This document shows, one piece after another, positions 13,203 to 14,058 of a stretch of 14,058 bases of DNA (its first letter is position 1; each line of letters opens with the position of its first letter). The translations under genes were made by a program, and so were the position numbers. The stretch is from positions 1 through 14,058 of the forward strand of contig CALICC010000220.1 in NCBI GenBank assembly GCA_938049325.1, given 5' to 3'. The stretch comes from an uncultured Ilumatobacter sp. Lineage in GTDB: Bacteria; Actinomycetota; Acidimicrobiia; Acidimicrobiales; Ilumatobacteraceae. The notes beneath the pieces were generated by a model, which was given only the letters and a program-made list of their open reading frames with translations, did not search any database and was not told the DNA's origin.

Positions 13203-13558
13203 GGAGTCGTCCCCGGAGACGGATGGGCCTCGTCGCGAAGCTCGATCACGTCGCCGACGTGGAGGCCCCATCGCGCAAACGCTCCCGCCTGCGCTTCGAT
13301 GACGTGGCGGGCGCGAAGTACGGGGAGTCCGATTCGTCGACGTGGCATCTGCACGGTGCGGATGACGAGTCCGTCGCGGTCGACGAACGCCACGTCGATC
13401 GGGAAACGCATCCCGACGGTGTGGACCCATCGGCAGCCGTCGATCACGAGGGCGCCATCGATGCCATCGCGGCCGAGGAGTCCGCGCCGTTTTGCGGCGC
13501 GATCGGTGGCGTGTTCAGCGGAGGCGAGGACTCGTGCGTCGCTCATCAGCCAAGACAT
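13199..13558 (-). CDS. DUF192 family protein
   Basis: 119 residues spanning one DUF192 domain: RGLLGR (25-30), RWVHTVGMRFPIDVAFVD (43-60), RTVQMPRR and RHVIEAQAGAFARWGLHVGD (84-103). The family is a small conserved beta-fold of unknown function, often secreted or membrane-linked, but no signal peptide is seen here. Another ATG lies four codons in (13546); 13558 is kept because CATGCT, a partial match to TAnnnT, lies 6 nt before it. It overlaps rsmI by 4 bp, so it heads a coupled DUF192-rsmI-HAD unit. Confidence 0.88.
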   Translation of the reverse strand: MSWLMSDARVLASAEHATDRAAKRRGLLGRDGIDGALVIDGCRWVHTVGMRFPIDVAFVDRDGLVIRTVQMPRRRIGLPVLRARHVIEAQAGAFARWGLHVGDVIELRDEAHPSPGTTP

Positions 13559-13609
13559 GTGATGAGCATGGCACGCAACTCGGCGGTTACGGACAGCGCG
13601 TGCCCCACC

Positions 13610-13645
13610 CTGGGTCCTTTTGGTTCCGGCACCCGCGCTACCCAG
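13610..13645 (-). terminator. Possible weak terminator after ychF
   Basis: In the 97-bp gap between ychF and the DUF192 gene, CTGGGT (13610-13615) and ACCCAG (13640-13645) form a 6-bp perfect inverted repeat around a 24-nt loop, just past the ychF stop. The loop is long and there is no T-tract, so this is a weak call. Confidence 0.2.
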
Positions 13646-13655
13646 TGGATGGCCG

Positions 13656-14058
13656 TCAGACGTTGAAGCGGAACTCCATCACGTCGCCATCTTGGGCCAC
13701 GTAGTCCTTGCCTTCCATCCGCATCTTGCCGACCTCTTTGGCAGCGTTCCACGAACCGAGTTCGAGCAGCTCGTCCCATTGGATGACCTCAGCTTTGATG
13801 AAGCCCCGCTGGAAGTCGCCGTGGATTCGCCCGGCGCACACCGGAGCGGTTGACCCTTCGTGGAACGTCCATGCGCGCGACTCCTGCTCGCCGGTGGTGA
13901 GGTATGTGCGCAGACCGAGGAGGTGGTACGCGCTGCGTACCATGCGGAACAGCGCACCTTCGCCGAGGCCGAACCCTTCGAGGATCTCCTTACGCTCGTC
14001 GGGGTCGGTGATCGCCGCGGCTTCGGCTTCCATCTGGATGCACATGCCGATGACTTCG
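13656..14058 (-). CDS. ychF: YchF/OLA1-family GTPase, C-terminal part (5' end off window)
   Basis: 133 residues are visible, running off the right edge. This is the C-terminal portion of YchF, an Obg-related ATPase/GTPase that binds ribosomes. The part seen includes the end of the helical region (ITDPDERKEILEGFGL), GLRTYLTTGEQESRAW and the TGS domain (AGRIHGDFQRGFIKAEVI, then GKMRMEGKDYVAQDGDVMEFRFNV at the C-terminus). The ending is the standard one, so nothing is missing at this end. The GTPase domain is outside the window. Confidence 0.96.
   Translation of the reverse strand, partial: EVIGMCIQMEAEAAAITDPDERKEILEGFGLGEGALFRMVRSAYHLLGLRTYLTTGEQESRAWTFHEGSTAPVCAGRIHGDFQRGFIKAEVIQWDELLELGSWNAAKEVGKMRMEGKDYVAQDGDVMEFRFNV

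Noticed and set aside
1..14058. CRISPR array, insertion sequence, integrase or attachment site
   Set aside because: No regularly spaced repeats, transposase or integrase motifs, or terminal repeats were seen. The tRNA-Gln 3' end has no neighbouring integrase or obvious repeat of its end.

Overview
The window is chromosomal, high-GC DNA from an actinobacterium. The evidence is the gene order metG-tatD-(rpfB position)-ksgA-ispE next to glmU-prs, as in mycobacteria, together with a 30-residue bS22-like ribosomal protein and several TAnnnT boxes placed as for leaderless transcripts. Protein style and the short GlmU suggest an Acidimicrobiia/Ilumatobacter-like lineage, but that is an impression, not a phylogeny. 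I see no CRISPR array, insertion sequence, phage gene or rRNA.

Layout from left to right. (1) 1-927, minus: a protein with an AbiEi-like N-terminus and a DUF559/Vsr-like nuclease C-terminus, cut by the left edge. (2) A 188-bp, relatively AT-rich intergenic region with nested inverted repeats, then a plus-strand ATP-grasp ligase (1116-2486). It ends at a hairpin shared with the convergent prs. (3) Minus: tRNA-Gln(TTG), then glmU, then prs. GlmU keeps its uridylyltransferase half but stops before the acetyltransferase active site. (4) Plus: a 30-residue bS22-like gene (4815-4907), convergent with ispE. (5) A minus-strand housekeeping operon read from 9430 down to 4914: metG, tatD, a small membrane-anchored protein in the position rpfB holds elsewhere, ksgA/rsmA and ispE. 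The last three overlap by 4 bp each (GTGA, ATGA). (6) Plus: an acyl-CoA thioesterase-like protein (9581-10387), then a radical SAM protein with an auxiliary-cluster cysteine set (10447-11559). (7) Minus: DUF192, rsmI and a HAD-IB phosphatase, overlapping in tandem (13558 down to 11525). The HAD gene also overlaps the radical SAM 3' end by 35 bp. (8) Minus: the C-terminal part of ychF, cut by the right edge.

Most genes are core functions: PRPP and UDP-sugar supply, isoprenoid precursors, 16S rRNA modification at two sites (KsgA, RsmI), Met-tRNA charging and a ribosomal protein. The less ordinary parts are the monofunctional-looking GlmU, the reduced protein in the rpfB position, the ATP-grasp ligase with its leader, the radical SAM protein, and a repeated leaderless-promoter pattern in front of at least four genes. 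I found no convincing evidence of an entirely new multi-gene system here.
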